From: Castor canadensis
Lineage: Eukaryota; Chordata; Mammalia; Rodentia; Castoridae
NCBI RefSeq assembly: GCF_047511655.1
Contig: NC_133390.1
Coordinates: forward strand, 167,110,083 to 167,174,082
Length of the DNA stretch: 64,000 bases
Direction of reading: 5' to 3'
Positions 36,949 to 50,100 of this stretch are shown here, piece by piece. Made by a program: the position numbers and the translations under genes. How positions within the stretch are numbered: the first letter of the stretch is position 1; each line of letters starts with the position of its first letter. The notes beneath the pieces were generated by a model. The model did not search any database, was not told where the DNA came from, and saw only the letters and a list, made by a program, of their open reading frames with translations.

Positions 36949-38079
36949 TTTCAACATGAGCTACATGGTCATGAACACAATGCAATGTGACCCACTCCAA
37001 CCCAGGCCCCAGAAACCTCCCCCTCCTGAAGGGGGGGGGGCTCCTGCTCCTTGAGAGGACATGAGGAAAAGGTGGGTGGACAGTGGGAAGCCTCAGCTTG
37101 AGGACCCAGGGCCTCTCCTTTCCACCACCCTGCAGGAAGCAGTAACACCCATTGCTGTGTTCCATCCTCCACTCAGCCCTCACAGGCGCTCTGGGTAAAA
37201 TAAGCACAGCAGCCTAGCCCTTGGGGCTTGTCAGGTGAACTCGTGGACACAACAGACACTTTCCGTCCACTGAGGTGCTGCTCTGCAGACACGGGCCCTC
37301 CCAGAGGGCAGAAGAAGCCGTTACAGGGAATGGGAAGGGGGCCTGGCACAGCACTGCTGCTCAATAAATAAATGCAGGTGACCTTGCCTGATGCAACAGC
37401 TGTGCCCTGGGAAGGAGTGGGCGCAGTGCTATTTCTGAACCCCAAAGCACACCAGGAGCTCCTGGCTTAAGGAACTAGGTGGTGAGTTGCATGTGAAGTG
37501 CATAACCACCCCCTCCACTTTCTGCTTGACCTGTCAGGCTCTGCTTAAATTGAATACTGGTCCGGTCACAGCCCCGTTCTCACAGAGGGGCCTTTGCAAG
37601 CACCTTCCTCTCCTGGACCTCCACTTCCTACTCCTGAAAACAGAGCTGATACCCCAGGTCTCGTTCCACCTACTTCCCAGGGGCTCTTGTGAGGGTCAGG
37701 GATACAGCAAGGTAAAAGCACTGTGAACCAGAATATGTGGAAAGCTCTACAGAGTCAGGCTTCACTTCTGATGGTGTAGTGAGGATTTCCCCAGGTGGGG
37801 CCATCTCAGCCCCCACTCCTTAGCTCAGGGGTCCTGCCCACTCATGAAAGTCCAGATCAACTCCTGTGGCCTGCCATCAGCTGGGGAGACTCCCATGAGA
37901 CTCCAGTCCTGCTGGCCACCCTCTCCCTGTAACCCCAGCCCAGAAAAAAAAACACTGGCCCAGCAGAAGGAGCCAAGCAGGGCTGTGCAGCCCGGGGCTT
38001 AGAGGCTAGACAGGATGATGGTGGCAGACCTTCCCTGGAACAGGGTCTCTGCCATAAGAAGGGAGCCTAATGGAGCCCC

Positions 38080-38205
38080 TAGCTCTGCCCCCACTGCTTC
38101 CACAGTGAGGGGCGTTGGACAAGTCACTTCCTGCTTTGGGCCTCAGTTTCCTAACCTGTCAAATGGGCTACAAATTGTTCTGCCCATAATTTGGGACTGC
38201 TAGGA
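38080..38205 (+). mobile_element. MIR SINE
   Basis: GGACAAGTCACTTCCTGCTT, then TGGGCCTCAGTTTCCTAACC and TGTCAAATGGGCTAC: forward MIR, lying antisense within the RIMS4 3' UTR. Confidence 0.75.
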
Positions 38206-40952
38206 GGCTCCAAAGAGAGGAAGGAGGAAGTGTGGGAAGTGGCAGTCCCACTTGTCCCACCCTGGCCCCAGCTCAACCAGATGCAAGGAAACCCAAGTGG
38301 AGGGTCACTGAATGTCCCAGTGACCCCAGGGTGGCTCTTCCCGGGCCGGGCGTCTGTGACATGGGAATGGACTAAAGGCTCACAAGCCCCCAGTATGAGC
38401 AGGTGCTATGGGGAGGAAGGTAAGGGCCTCCCATGGCAGCACTGCACAGGACCTCTGCCCAGAGACAAAAAGGTTCACCTCTAACCCCTCCCCCAGCTCC
38501 ACCTTCTCTGCCCTTCTCCAAATGGTGGAGCCTGAGCTGGTAAAGGCTCAGACAGCAGCGGGCCAGGCTGGGCTTGAGGCTTCCCCAAATCTAATGATGA
38601 CAAGAGTCCCTTCCCCTCCCCCTCTCGGTGAGGACAGACATGGTTCCCACACCCAATGGTCACAACCCCTCGGAAGGGCAGCATATGCTCACAATGATGA
38701 CACAAAGAAACAGGGCTCCAGCCCCCAGCCCACCCCTCCAGGAGGTGAGCAACATTTCACAGAACAAACAAGAAAATCATTGAGGGGGCCTCCCAACTAC
38801 CCCCAGGATGTTGTTATTGCTTTGGAGCTGTCTCTCCCTCTCTCCCTCCCTCCCCACTCTAGTCATGGACACACAAGGGAGGGCTCAGGTTGGGAAGGTC
38901 AAGTCAGACCTGAGCCCCCTCCCCTCTCCTGGTTGGGACAGCTAGGTTCTGCCCTACCCCTAAACAATTACAGCGGTGATGCTGGAGAGAGAAAGCGCTC
39001 TCCTGGCTCAAAATATTCCAAATGATGAATAATAAACGAACAGCAGAGAAATTACACTGGTTTTAAAAAATGGGAGAGGGGCTGACTGTGGGCCTTAGAT
39101 GGGAGCCCATGGGAGCCCTGCTCCCTTAGCCCTAGCCTTGGATCTGCCCCCATTCTGGATAGCTCTGAAGACCAATTGGTTAAGAGGGCGTCTCCATTCC
39201 CCTTTCCCCTGTGCAGCCTAAAAAACTCCATGGAGGTTACAGAACTTTAAAGGACACCCAGGTCTTAACCAGGATGAGAGGCAGGAAGAATTTCTAAGTG
39301 GAAAGAATTCATGGTGAAATCAGGAACAAGGTGGGACTGAACAGAGCCCAGGTGTCCTCAGTGGAAAACAACACCCTCTAACAGAGACCAGGCCCCCTCC
39401 ATCAGGCCCAGCAATCACAGAGGTGTCTTGTAAAGAAAATCAGTGCCAAGGATAATACATCAGAACAGTGAGTATAGTGGGCAGCTTGGGCTACAACCCT
39501 ACAGGGAAGGACAAGGGAAGGGAGGATGAGGAGTAAGGGCTGGCCTTCCCAGGCTACCGGATCCAGCCCAGGCCGGTGAGAGACTGGGTCTCCTGGAATG
39601 TACTGGGGTCTCCTCTGCACCCCAGGCCTGGGACTGTGTAAAGACTATATCTGAGCTAAGAACAGGCCCCAGGGCATGAACACTAACTACCCAGCTAACC
39701 TGGACTACACCCTACACAGCAGGGACTAGGTGAAAAGGAGTGGCAGGCTGCAGAAATGTGCTTCTATAAAGAGAGGCCAGCCTGCCTCCTCCCTCGCATG
39801 CAAAAGGGCTCCCCAGGCCCCACAGAAGCAGCTACCCAGGCCTCCCAATTTGTACACTCGTAGCTTCTCGCTCCTCCTTCCCACCACCATCTCTCCTCCA
39901 GCCAGGGTGATTGAGGCCATACTCTTTACAGAATGAGTTGTTTAAAAAGACTAAAATACCAAGGCTCTAATGCCTCCCTGGGCCCCTAGTCTGGAGGCAG
40001 AGGAGTTGACAAGATGACCCTTGATCCCATTCAAGGAGGAGTTCTCCTATTTAGGAAACCCTTACTTTGGCACCACCAGTCCCAACCCCAGCTTTCCTTA
40101 GTCCCCCTCCAACCCAGCCCCCAATGCCGAGATGGTGAGCTCCCTGGACTCAGGGTTCTAGAAACTCAGGGTCCTGTAGCTCTTCCACCAAAACACAGAT
40201 GACAATGTCCTTTCCAGTCCACCATCAGTTCTCAGATCAGCTTATTGCAATCGCATGGGGCAAGGCATCCTGGGAGTCTGTGCTAGGCTCCAGACATCTC
40301 TTCCTTTCCTTTGGTCCCTGTTGGCCCTTAGTTCTTAGCCTCCAGAAGAGGGGCAGGCAGGAGGGGATGGACAGATGGACTCGGACAGGCTGCGGCAAAG
40401 CTCCTTCCACGGGCAGGCAGAGGGAGGCCCAAGCTCCTCTTCAAGTGGGGGACTTTGGGCCCCTGGGAGCTGGCTCCGGATCCTTGCAAAGCTGCCCCGT
40501 CGGCTCTGGGGCAGGAGTAGCTGCCTGAACCCGGTGCCGCAGGAAAGACACTTGCTGGTAATTGGCACCATGGAGATGGCCGGCTGGGTTCTGGACTTGG
40601 CTCCGGGCAGCAAGCTTCCGAGGAGGCAAAAGGGGGACAGGTGGGACGGTGTTGGGCAGGTGAGTGGTTCGCTCTGCCACCTCAGTCTTTCTCCAACTGC
40701 AGCCACATCCACCAGGTCAAAACCAGCCAAGTCAAAAGTGCAGCCAACCCGTTGGGAGAGGGAAAGTCTTAGGGGTAGGAGGCAATGAAGGGGTGAGGAG
40801 GGGCCCAAGTGGGGCAGATCTCCCCATTCTGACTCCCCATTGTGGGGGAGAACCCCATCCTCCTCTGTCCAATGTGCCCCTGGGTCTGGGGTCCCAGGTC
40901 AGAGCTGGGTGGTCTCCAGGCCATCTCAGGGAGCCCCTCCCCATCCCAGGGA

Positions 40953-41171
40953 CTAAGATCGCTCGCCACAGGGCCCTACGGTGCTCTCAAGGGACAACTG
41001 GGATGCCTGCCGAAGCAGGGGACCTGTGGCTGGATCCACCATGGAGGAGGTGGGGAAGAGCTTGTACCAGCCCACGGCCAGAGTGGTCAAGTCCAGCTCC
41101 TCCAGCAGCACGCGGGCCACACCCATGAACTGCTTCCGTTCCATCCGCCCGTAGTTTCCCCATACAATCAC
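40953..41171 (-). CDS. RIMS4: RIMS4 exon 6 coding part (end of C2 domain, C-terminus)
   Basis: On the minus strand it starts after GCCCCACAG with VIVWGNYGRMERKQF in phase 0, giving 72 codons and TAG. It has GVARVLLEELDLTTLAVGWY and KLFPTSSMVDPATGPLLRQ, strongly conserved in RIMS family C-termini. Confidence 0.96.
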   Translation of the reverse strand: MIVWGNYGRMERKQFMGVARVLLEELDLTTLAVGWYKLFPTSSMVDPATGPLLRQASQLSLESTVGPCGERS

Positions 41172-44100
41172 CTGTGGGGCAAGAGACCCTGTGGTTCAAA
41201 CCTTGCCAATGCCAGACCCAGGTCCAGAATCTGGGATTCCCCAGGCCAGTTTATCAGAGTCCTGTGGATTAACTCCTTAAAGTCACTCAAGTCCAGCTAT
41301 ATTCCCCAGGCCAGTTCATCAGAGGACTGTGGAGTGACTCCTTAAAGTCACTCAAGTCCAGCCATATTTTCCTGGTTCTCCTGTCCCCATTACTGCCTGA
41401 GATGACTGGTATCCTGCTCCCTGTCTTGCTCACGCAGTTCTGTCCTCCACGTGCCCATCCCTGAACCCAATCCTTGAAGGACAGCCCTACATCATGAGTC
41501 CCCCACCTGCTTCCCCATAGGCTCTCTGTGTCCAAATCCTCAGAAACTCCAAGTTTTACAAAGTGGCTGCTACAGTGTATGTGTTAGCTTTTCCTTCTTC
41601 TCATCAATCTTTCTCTGCAGTGCTGTCTCCACTTCTTAGTCAACACCCTTTTGGAGCTGCCAATGGATAGCCGCTGTGGCTGCAGGACACAATGATTTTC
41701 CTCCCTGGGAGGTGGGGATGGAATCCAGAGCCTCATGCATGTTAGGCAAGCACTCTGACCCTGAGCCACACCCAAACTCTCATTTTTAACAACTCACTTG
41801 TTGAAACCTACTAAAACTGGCTTTACAACCCACTAATGGATCTCAGCCCACAGGCTGAAAATCTCTGCCCTAGATGGGACCTTGGCTTCCCAGTTTGGCC
41901 AAAGACCCCGTTTGGGTGACTGCATTGCTTTGCCATCTCTTGGCTGGATGTAAGGACTGAAGATCAGACAGAGGTGACCAGGCAGCAGCTGAGAGAGTGG
42001 GCACAGGCTCCCTTGGGCATTGCCCTCCCTGCCCCATGATGGCAGTGCTTTAGCTCCAGCCTGAGTGGCCATCGGGGTCCTCTGAATGTCTGGAAACAAG
42101 TCCCTCTCAACAGGTTCCCAGCTGTTACCACTATGGCCCAGGCCCCTGGCTACAGAGGTTGTTGACAATGACAGCCATTTGTAGAGCACTTACTGCAGGC
42201 CAAGCTGGTGGGTACTCTTTTTACACAAGCACACACCCCATGGCCACAGTGATACTATCAGGGAGGTGCCCTCGGTACCCTACTTTGCACAGGAAAAAGC
42301 TGAGGCCCAGAAGGAAGTTTGCTCATAGTGGCACAGGAAGTTGTTGATGCAGGTCAGCCAGAGTGCTTCACTTCCTCCAGGAGAGACCCTCCAAAAGACA
42401 CCCCCGACTCTGGTACCCCTCTCACCCCACCCCCTACATACACATTGTCCTTTACCTGCAGGACTTTGCCCTGGGGACTCTCAGGAAACAGCAGCACCTG
42501 GTTGTACAGCGGGTCCAGTGACTTGCGAGCGACTTTGGTCTTCTTCTTGGCAATGCAGACACCATTTTCCAGCAGGTAAGCCTTGATATAGGCCGCTGGA
42601 GACAAAAGCCAGTGGTGGAGTTCTAGGCTGGTCCCTCAAATCGTGGGCAAAGGGCACATGAGAGGGCCCACCACTGCCAGGAAGGATAAATACCTCCAGG
42701 GGCAAGGATGAGGCATGGGCAAGTGGGGTCAGTGACAGGAGCAGCCAGGGTTGAGAAGGCCTGCTGTATCTCCTCTGGTGTTTCTGTTTGCTTCCCTCTT
42801 CCCTTGCTCATTTTGTTTCCTCTCTCAGTCCAGGACTTGCCCCAACCCCTGCCTTGCACATTTCTTGGCTGACCACTCACTCAACAAATGCTTGAGTACC
42901 ACTGCCCAGAAGTACCCCACTAGACATTGGGGTATGACAATAAGCAGGAAAGATGCCCTGCTTTTCAGGAGCTCAGTTTGGTGGGGGGTTGACAAGGTTG
43001 GCAAACAATCTCAACTGGGTTCCCAGACAAACCTTAAACCATCAGCTCCATGTAAGATACCAGAGTTGGGACTAGAGTTGCCCCCATGGTTGGGACCCAT
43101 TTTCTCTCTTCTAGTCCTTAGATGCCCCTCAGGATGTCTTCTCTAACCTCCACCACTGACTTGCAGAGGGGAGTGCAGCCCCCTCACCTGGCAGTGTCTT
43201 AGAGCCTGGCTTGGCTGTCAGTCCTCGAGCCTGGATGATGTCCACTTCCAGCTGACCGTTGCGCTCCTGCAAGCCAATCTCCACATCCCCTGCAAGAAGA
43301 CCGGGAGATAAGACTGGGAAATGGCTCGGAAGTGCAGGCAGGCACTAGTTCCTCCACTGAGAGTAAGGAGGAACCCCTTACTAAGCTCCCAGCCCAAACA
43401 AAACCAGAACCAACTCTCATACCTGGGCCAGAGCTCTGCCAACGGCTTGGCAGTGTGTACCAGGCTCTGGGCTGGGTGCTCAGAGCATGTAGCCAACAGG
43501 CAATGGGGAAGAAGGGAGACATGTGGGCTTCTGGTGGGACCTCTGCCCCTGTCCATTTGGAGCAGGCCTCAGAACACTTACCCATGGGTGTGGTAGCCAG
43601 GGTCTGGCGGCCCACAAACTGTGCTGGCCCCATGCTGCCCAGGAAGTCACTGAACTGGGCATCCGATGCTAGGCAAACTCCTCCATAGTTAAGGCTGAGA
43701 GAAGAAGAAATGAGACAATGTTCCCTAGGACCAACCGAACTCTGACAAGTAGATCCAGAGCACCCCTCTTTCCACGGCAATCCTTGACCATCCACCACCC
43801 AACCTCTAAGCTGGGTTGCTGTCCTGACTGTATCTCTTGGGATGGCTGAAAGAATCATGGGAGATAGGATTCGCTAAGTACTGGGTCACATTCCTTAGTG
43901 TGGTGGAAAGGCCAGCAGCATCAGTATCACCTGGAACTAATTTGAATCCCACTGCACTTGACTCCGCCCCCAGCTGCTGAACCAGAACTTGCAGTTTAAC
44001 GAAAGGCTCAGACAATCACCTGTAACATGAAAGTTTGACATCCTGGACAGCAGTTTGGAACTCCCTAGGTGTGCTATTGTCACCATTGCTTGGCAGCTTG

Positions 44101-47100
44101 ATTTCCTTGTCCCCTTCCTTTGGTAACAGACCTTATATTTCCTTTGGGGACCCCTCCCAATGGCATGTGACTGCAGCAGGGAGGAGCAGACCAGGGCTGT
44201 CCTGCAGCTTAGCTAGCCAATGAAGGCCTTCCATTCCCTTGGATAGGAACTGGCTCAAAGACAGGCATGTGGCCCAGTGTGGCCGACAAGAATCTGGTCT
44301 GGAAGCTTTGTGTGAACTCTGGGGAGTGTGATGCTCTTTTTTCCCATCAGACTTGGGCCTGAGACATATAGCTGGAACTTCTGGTAATGGGGAACCTAAG
44401 GATGAAGCTATCGGACTGGTATCAAGCTCTGGATCAAGAGGTTATTTCATCTCCTTTTGGTTATGTACATCAACAACTATTATTATTTTGCTTAAGCCAA
44501 TTTCAATTAGCTTCCCTGGCCTGTTTTATCTCTAAACTGGTGACATTCCCTACTCCAGAGTCTCTTGTGAGTATGGAGTGAGGTGAAGCTCCAAGTACTC
44601 TGCCTGCTGGTACTTTAGGAACAAGGTACTTGCAACCCATTCCTCATATGATCCTCACCACAACTATAGGAGGTTGGCTTTTTGTCTTCCACTGCTATTC
44701 AGATGGCAACCCTGACTCCTGGTCAGAGTTGATGGATCCAGGGACAGATGCCTGACCCAAGCGAGATCAAAGACCCTCCAGGAAGTAAAAGGGACAATCC
44801 TGGAGACTAAAAACTGAGGAGTGACCATGTGATGACCTGCCCTTGCAAAGAGCTCATAGACTCTATTAGCTACCCATCCCTGACAGCTCAGGTCTTCTCT
44901 TGACCGCATGAGGTGCCCCAGCACAGCTAATAGACCCTGCAAAGCCAAGGGCAGAAGCATAACTGGACAGTCTCTAGCCCCAGTGCTTTTCACTGTCATG
45001 ATTTCCTACTACCCCTGCCCAGAGCCTCTATGCAGCCAGTAGCGGGGAGTCTGATGTCTTACTGCTTCAGAGGATGGATAACCTAGTAGGGTGCAGAGAC
45101 TGAGACTCAGCTTCTTGACTTTTCACTTTCAAATCTAACAGACTTAGAAAGATAGGTCCAAAGCTAGGCTGTCATGCCCCCAAACAGAGGCCCAGCCTGG
45201 GAGAGCAAAGGAAGTCAGGTGACGAGAGGGTATGAGCTGAGATGCTGGGGGTCCTTAGGCACGTCCTGGTCTCCAGGTGAGCTGGTGGTGTTGAAGGATC
45301 AGAGAAAACCTTGGGATCTGAAAGCAGAGGGGCTTATGCCACCACTCTTAGTGGGTAGAGCTGAGGAAAGGGCATAATGCTTTGCAGAAATGGAGGACGG
45401 CTGGTGGAGTAGCTCAAGTGGTAGAGTGCCTGCCTAGCAAGAGTGAGGCCCTGAGTTCAAACCCCAGTGCTGTCAAAATAAATAAATAAACAAATGTCTC
45501 CTGAGTGTCTTCTCAAGTAACCCTGGGAGAGTCTTGGAGGCTGTATATGTCCCTCCACACCCCAGAGAGGAATAGATACATGAAGGCTGTTGGTCTGGGC
45601 AAAGAGAAGTAGCTGAGACCAGAGAAACAATGAACAAGGAGCACATAGCAATGGCTACGTTCCAGAAGACACTGGAATAATGAGTGATGCCTACGGGCCA
45701 CATCCACTACCTCCATGGCAGCACGGTACTAACAGCCAGTGCTGTTCATACCAACCCACACTGAGAGCTCCTTGGGTACACCAGGCATTACAGCTGTTTG
45801 ATTCACTCATTGGGCGAATGTTTACTGAACACATACATGTGTCAGGCACTGTTCTGGACATAGACTGTATCAGCACACAGGCCAGGGAGAGATTTCTACT
45901 GTTATGCACTTAGCTTCTAGTGGAGGAAAATATCAATAATTGTACAGTGTGTTAGAAGTTGATAAATGCTACTGAAAAAAAAAACAAAGAAACTGAGTGT
46001 GTGGATGCTGGCTCCCATACTAGTGTGGTAGGTGCCTACACCTCTTACCAAATCAGTTGTTCCTCGGTATCCACAGGGGAGTGGACCCTAGGACCCCCTA
46101 GACACCAAAATCCATGGGCTTGTGAATCCCTCAGATACTAAAATGATGTCATATATACATATAACCTATGTGTATCCTTCTGTATACTTTAATCAGCTCT
46201 AGATTACCTATAATGTATAATACAATGCAGTGCTATGTATTATTTAGGAAATAATGACAAGAAAGTCTGTTCATGCTCAGTACAGATGTAAACAGTGTAG
46301 ACCCAACTACTACAGAGAACATGAAAAAGTCAAAGGCAAAAAGTGCTCAAGCCAGAGAGGGCCTGGGAGTCTGGAATGGTGGGAGTTAGGGTGTGTTAGG
46401 CACCACTGTGTTTGCATCATTTGGCATAGTGCTTGTCATGTGGCAAGTTCTGCTTTTTGGAACTTTCTAAAATCTCTTTTCTAAATATCTTTGATCCTTG
46501 GTTGGTTTAATCCACAAATGCAGAACCCATGGATTTGCAAGGATTCTCTGCATATAAACTTCCCCAGGACAGTTGGATTCATTTCAGACATCCACCCGAG
46601 AATGATTCTATTCTTGGGCGCATTTGATAGATTAGCTGGAGAGGTTAGCAACTGCCCAAGTCATACAGTCAATGTGAAGCCCACCTCGTCCCCCCAAGCA
46701 TGCCTTTCTACATGCTGGGCTACACAGTCACATTGGCCACGTGGCCCAAGGGCTTCTTGGCCATGACAGCACTTTCTGCCTATGCACAGTGCAGGCTGGA
46801 AGCTCCCAACCAGTGACAAACTGTGAGTGGTATGTAGCTGGGATAACTTGGTGGCATGTCTAACAGTCTCCCCAAACTCCAGCTGCCCACAGTTGTGGCA
46901 GTGCTCACAGGTATGATGATGTCCTATACTAGCCCCTCCTTTCTCATCTCATTCCTCTCTGTTCCCACACTGCTGATTCCTGGGATCACCTCTCAAATAA
47001 TCTATTTCTGCCTGAGTCTTTGAGTCTGGGTCAGCTTCTGGAAGAAGCAAAACCAAGACAGAAGCTGAGCATCATTGGAACCCAGGCAGCTGAGTTTCTG

Positions 47101-50100
47101 TGGCTATTATCTTAATTCAGCAACAGTATATTTTTTATAGAGAAAGTATGAAAAAATAGTCACTTAAATGTGTGGGGACTGAAATGTGTACTCATTATTC
47201 TTATAAAACCAAAGACCCTTAATTAACAGCGTGGAGGCCAACACTAGATGCATAGCTTGGACATGGCCTTTCCTCCACACTACTGGGTCTCCGCCTCACT
47301 CTCCCAGCCCTCTGGGAGGTCTAGCACCCACTTTGTAAGGAGGGTATGGTCTGCAAAAAGCCAGAGAGATGGCAGGGGCCTTGTGGGTTTCCAGGCATGG
47401 AAAGGAGCCCAGCCTCCAAGGCACAGCAAGGCCTTGTACAGCCCAAAATTGAAAGTTTCCTCCAATATCACCATTGTCTACTCCTCAGTTCCTAGTGGGA
47501 TGTGAGCAGACAATGGGGAACTGGCAGGCCTGGTAATTAGCAGTAATTGTTTCTAATATCTGGGCGGCTGCCTGATTTCCCATCCCAGGGTGCCTCGCTG
47601 GCTGCCAAGGAGCCAGGCTGACGCCCCGGAAACCCTGAGCAAGTGATCACTTTTTCTTTGGGGTTGAGAAAGAAGGAATGGTGTGGTTGGTCCCTCCTGG
47701 CCAGAGGACCAACTGAGTCCAAGACCCAACTTCACGTTGGAGTCTTTCCTGGAGTAGGAAAAAAAGGCAGAGGCTACAAAATCAGGCCTGGCTCTATGCC
47801 TTCCTGGCCACTGCTTCAGAGTAACCTCTGACAAGTTGCTATTGTCACTGCCTTTTAGTCAGTGTTCTTACCTGTCAACAAGATCACACCATCTTGTGGA
47901 CAATACGGAGAGCTATTTAGGTGGCCAGTGCCTGTGCCATGTTCTAAATGTTTCAAAACTCTCTTCTTAGGGCCAGGTGTGGTGGTACATACCTATAATC
48001 ACAGCTACTCATGAGGCAGATTTAGGACTGCAGCAAAAGCAGGAGACCCTATTTGAAAAATAAACTAAAGTAAAAAGTCTTGGGTCATGGCTTAAGTGGT
48101 AGTATGCTTGCCTACTGAGTTTAAACCCCAGTACCAAAAAAAAAAAAAAAAAAAAAGACCCCAAACCAAACCAAAAACCCCTCTGCTTACAGGACCCATT
48201 AGCAAGGGAATATGAAATTATGCTGCATTGTGAAGTACCACATATATGCTACTATAAGAACAGTATTTATATGCAACAGGAGTTCAATAAATGTTCACTG
48301 CCAAACCCTCAGCTGGTCTCAACCTGCAAGAAGAAAGGACATGATTAAGATTGGACTGTGGCATAACATAGACCCTGGACTCCAGTGCTGTGCCATCTGG
48401 GGCAAGTCTTTATAACCTCTCTAAGCTGCCGTTTCCTCCCATATCAAATGGGAATGAACACTGATTGTGCTGGATGGCTGGAGACAACCAGTGAGGGAAC
48501 TCAGGCTCAGCAAAGCATCTCCTGAATGAATCAAGGTGGGCCATGCCAGGCCTTGCTGGTCCCTGCTGCCTGGCCTGTGATAGCTTCTTCTCCTTGGTGT
48601 TTTCATGGCATTTCTGGTTCCAGACCTGTTAGGCAGGCCAGAATCTGGATGTTGTAGCCAAGCCCAGGTCATCTGGGGACACAGGGAGAGGGCAGTAGCA
48701 GCTTGTTCCTCTGGGGACAGGTGCCATGTGAACAGAGGCAGAGCCCTGAAACTGGATTACACCCGTGTTCTGCTGGCCTTTTATTTTGTGGTAATGGTGA
48801 AATGAGATTTCCTGCATCAAATCCTGTTAGTTTTGTTTGTGGAGCTAAAATGCATTTGGCTTTTATTATTAACCTTTGAGCTGGGGCTGTCCCCTGGCGC
48901 TTCTGTGCTCTTGATGGTTAAAGAAGTAATTGGGTTATTTGCAGGTTCAACTTCATTTTCTTTTTCCATATGGATCATCTGTTTTGGTGGCGCCAGACAT
49001 TAAAAGGTTGCACAGTCCTCGTGGTGATTATAGGCTATGTGGTTCTAAAAGGTTCTAGGGGTTCAGGGGTTCCTATTTATTCACCCCTCCCATATGTCCA
49101 TCTGTCCCACCACCTTTCCACAGACTTGCTGTACATACATCGATCCTGCTGCAAGGCAAAACATATAGTCCTAAAAATTGCCATGCAGTGTGAAATCCTG
49201 CAGTGAAGATCATAGCGTGTGGAGAAAATAGGGTCAGTGTCACAAAAAAGACAAAAAAAAAAGGTGCTATGCAGCTGCCTAGCAAGCATAAGGCTCTGAG
49301 TTCAAACTCTAGTACCACTCAAAAAAAAAGAAAGGGGGAGGAATGGAACCAAACAAATATGGCAGCACTGTTTTATACATGTTAAATGTTTTACACATGT
49401 TAAATGATGCATAAATATTATATCAAACATGGTGCCTTATCTTGAAAAACCCAAGTTTGCTCTGGAAGAGGGCAAAGGGTTTCAGCCTATGAATCACTGT
49501 AAAATAGTAAGGAGGGGCTGTCTGAACCTACACAGAAAAAAGTGTACCATAATGTATACTCCTAGTATATCTCCTAACACCTAGTAAACTGAGGGTACAT
49601 TAGCAGTTTGGGGTTGTGTGGATTCCCAGAAAGCAACAGCTCTCTGCAATCACCCAGTGTTTCTCATGGTGAAATTGCGTCTGACTGAGCAAATGTGAAA
49701 TTCATGTTATGGTCAAATTGTTCCCTAATACTTCAATTGTGTTGGAACAAATTCTAGTTTTCAAAACCAGCACTGTAGCAGAATTGACTGTAAGCCAGGA
49801 TCCACCGTATCACACAATCCTGGCTCCCCCTTCACAGGAGTGTAGCTTGTGGGAATGGAGCCAGGGACTTAGTTTTTATTTACCAAAATACTTGTTATGA
49901 ACCAAGCACTACTAGTCGTAAGTTATCGATGTTAACTCTTTAATTCCCTCAAGTCTAAAAAATCTAGACACTTTTGATAGTCATTTTACAGAAGGGTAAA
50001 CCAAGGCATAGAGCTGTTAGTAATCCAACCGAGATCACTCTGCTAGGAAGTGACAGACTTTGGATTTGAACCCCAGGGACCTGGCTCCAGAGTTCACCAT

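Larger units (their letters stand above)
36925..40952 (-). other. RIMS4: RIMS4 3' UTR
   Basis: About 4 kb of unspliced non-coding sequence between the stop codon and the ATTAAA signal. The stretch is nearly free of SINEs and L1; only MIR-like pieces (about 37340-37375, 37600-37730, 38080-38205) stand out. No other AATAAA or ATTAAA was noticed on the minus strand within it, so one long 3' UTR is the simplest reading. Frames of up to 205 codons here lack known motifs. Confidence 0.7.
41172..42455 (-). other. RIMS4: RIMS4 intron 5
   Basis: Starts GTAAAG (minus strand) at 42455 and ends CCCCACAG at 41172. It carries the 65 bp tandem duplication (41236-41365), an ID-like SINE (41700-41778) and a MIR (42165-42360). 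Confidence 0.9.

Noticed and set aside
38408-39025. 205-codon + strand frame
   Set aside because: It lies antisense within the RIMS4 3' UTR, is rich in P/S/G and has no domain.
43895-45050. Possible additional LTR or DNA-transposon relics in RIMS4 intron 2
   Set aside because: Apart from the MER20-like remnant, the phrases here (such as near 44220-44290 and 44720-44790) resemble old repeats but could not be assigned to a family with confidence.
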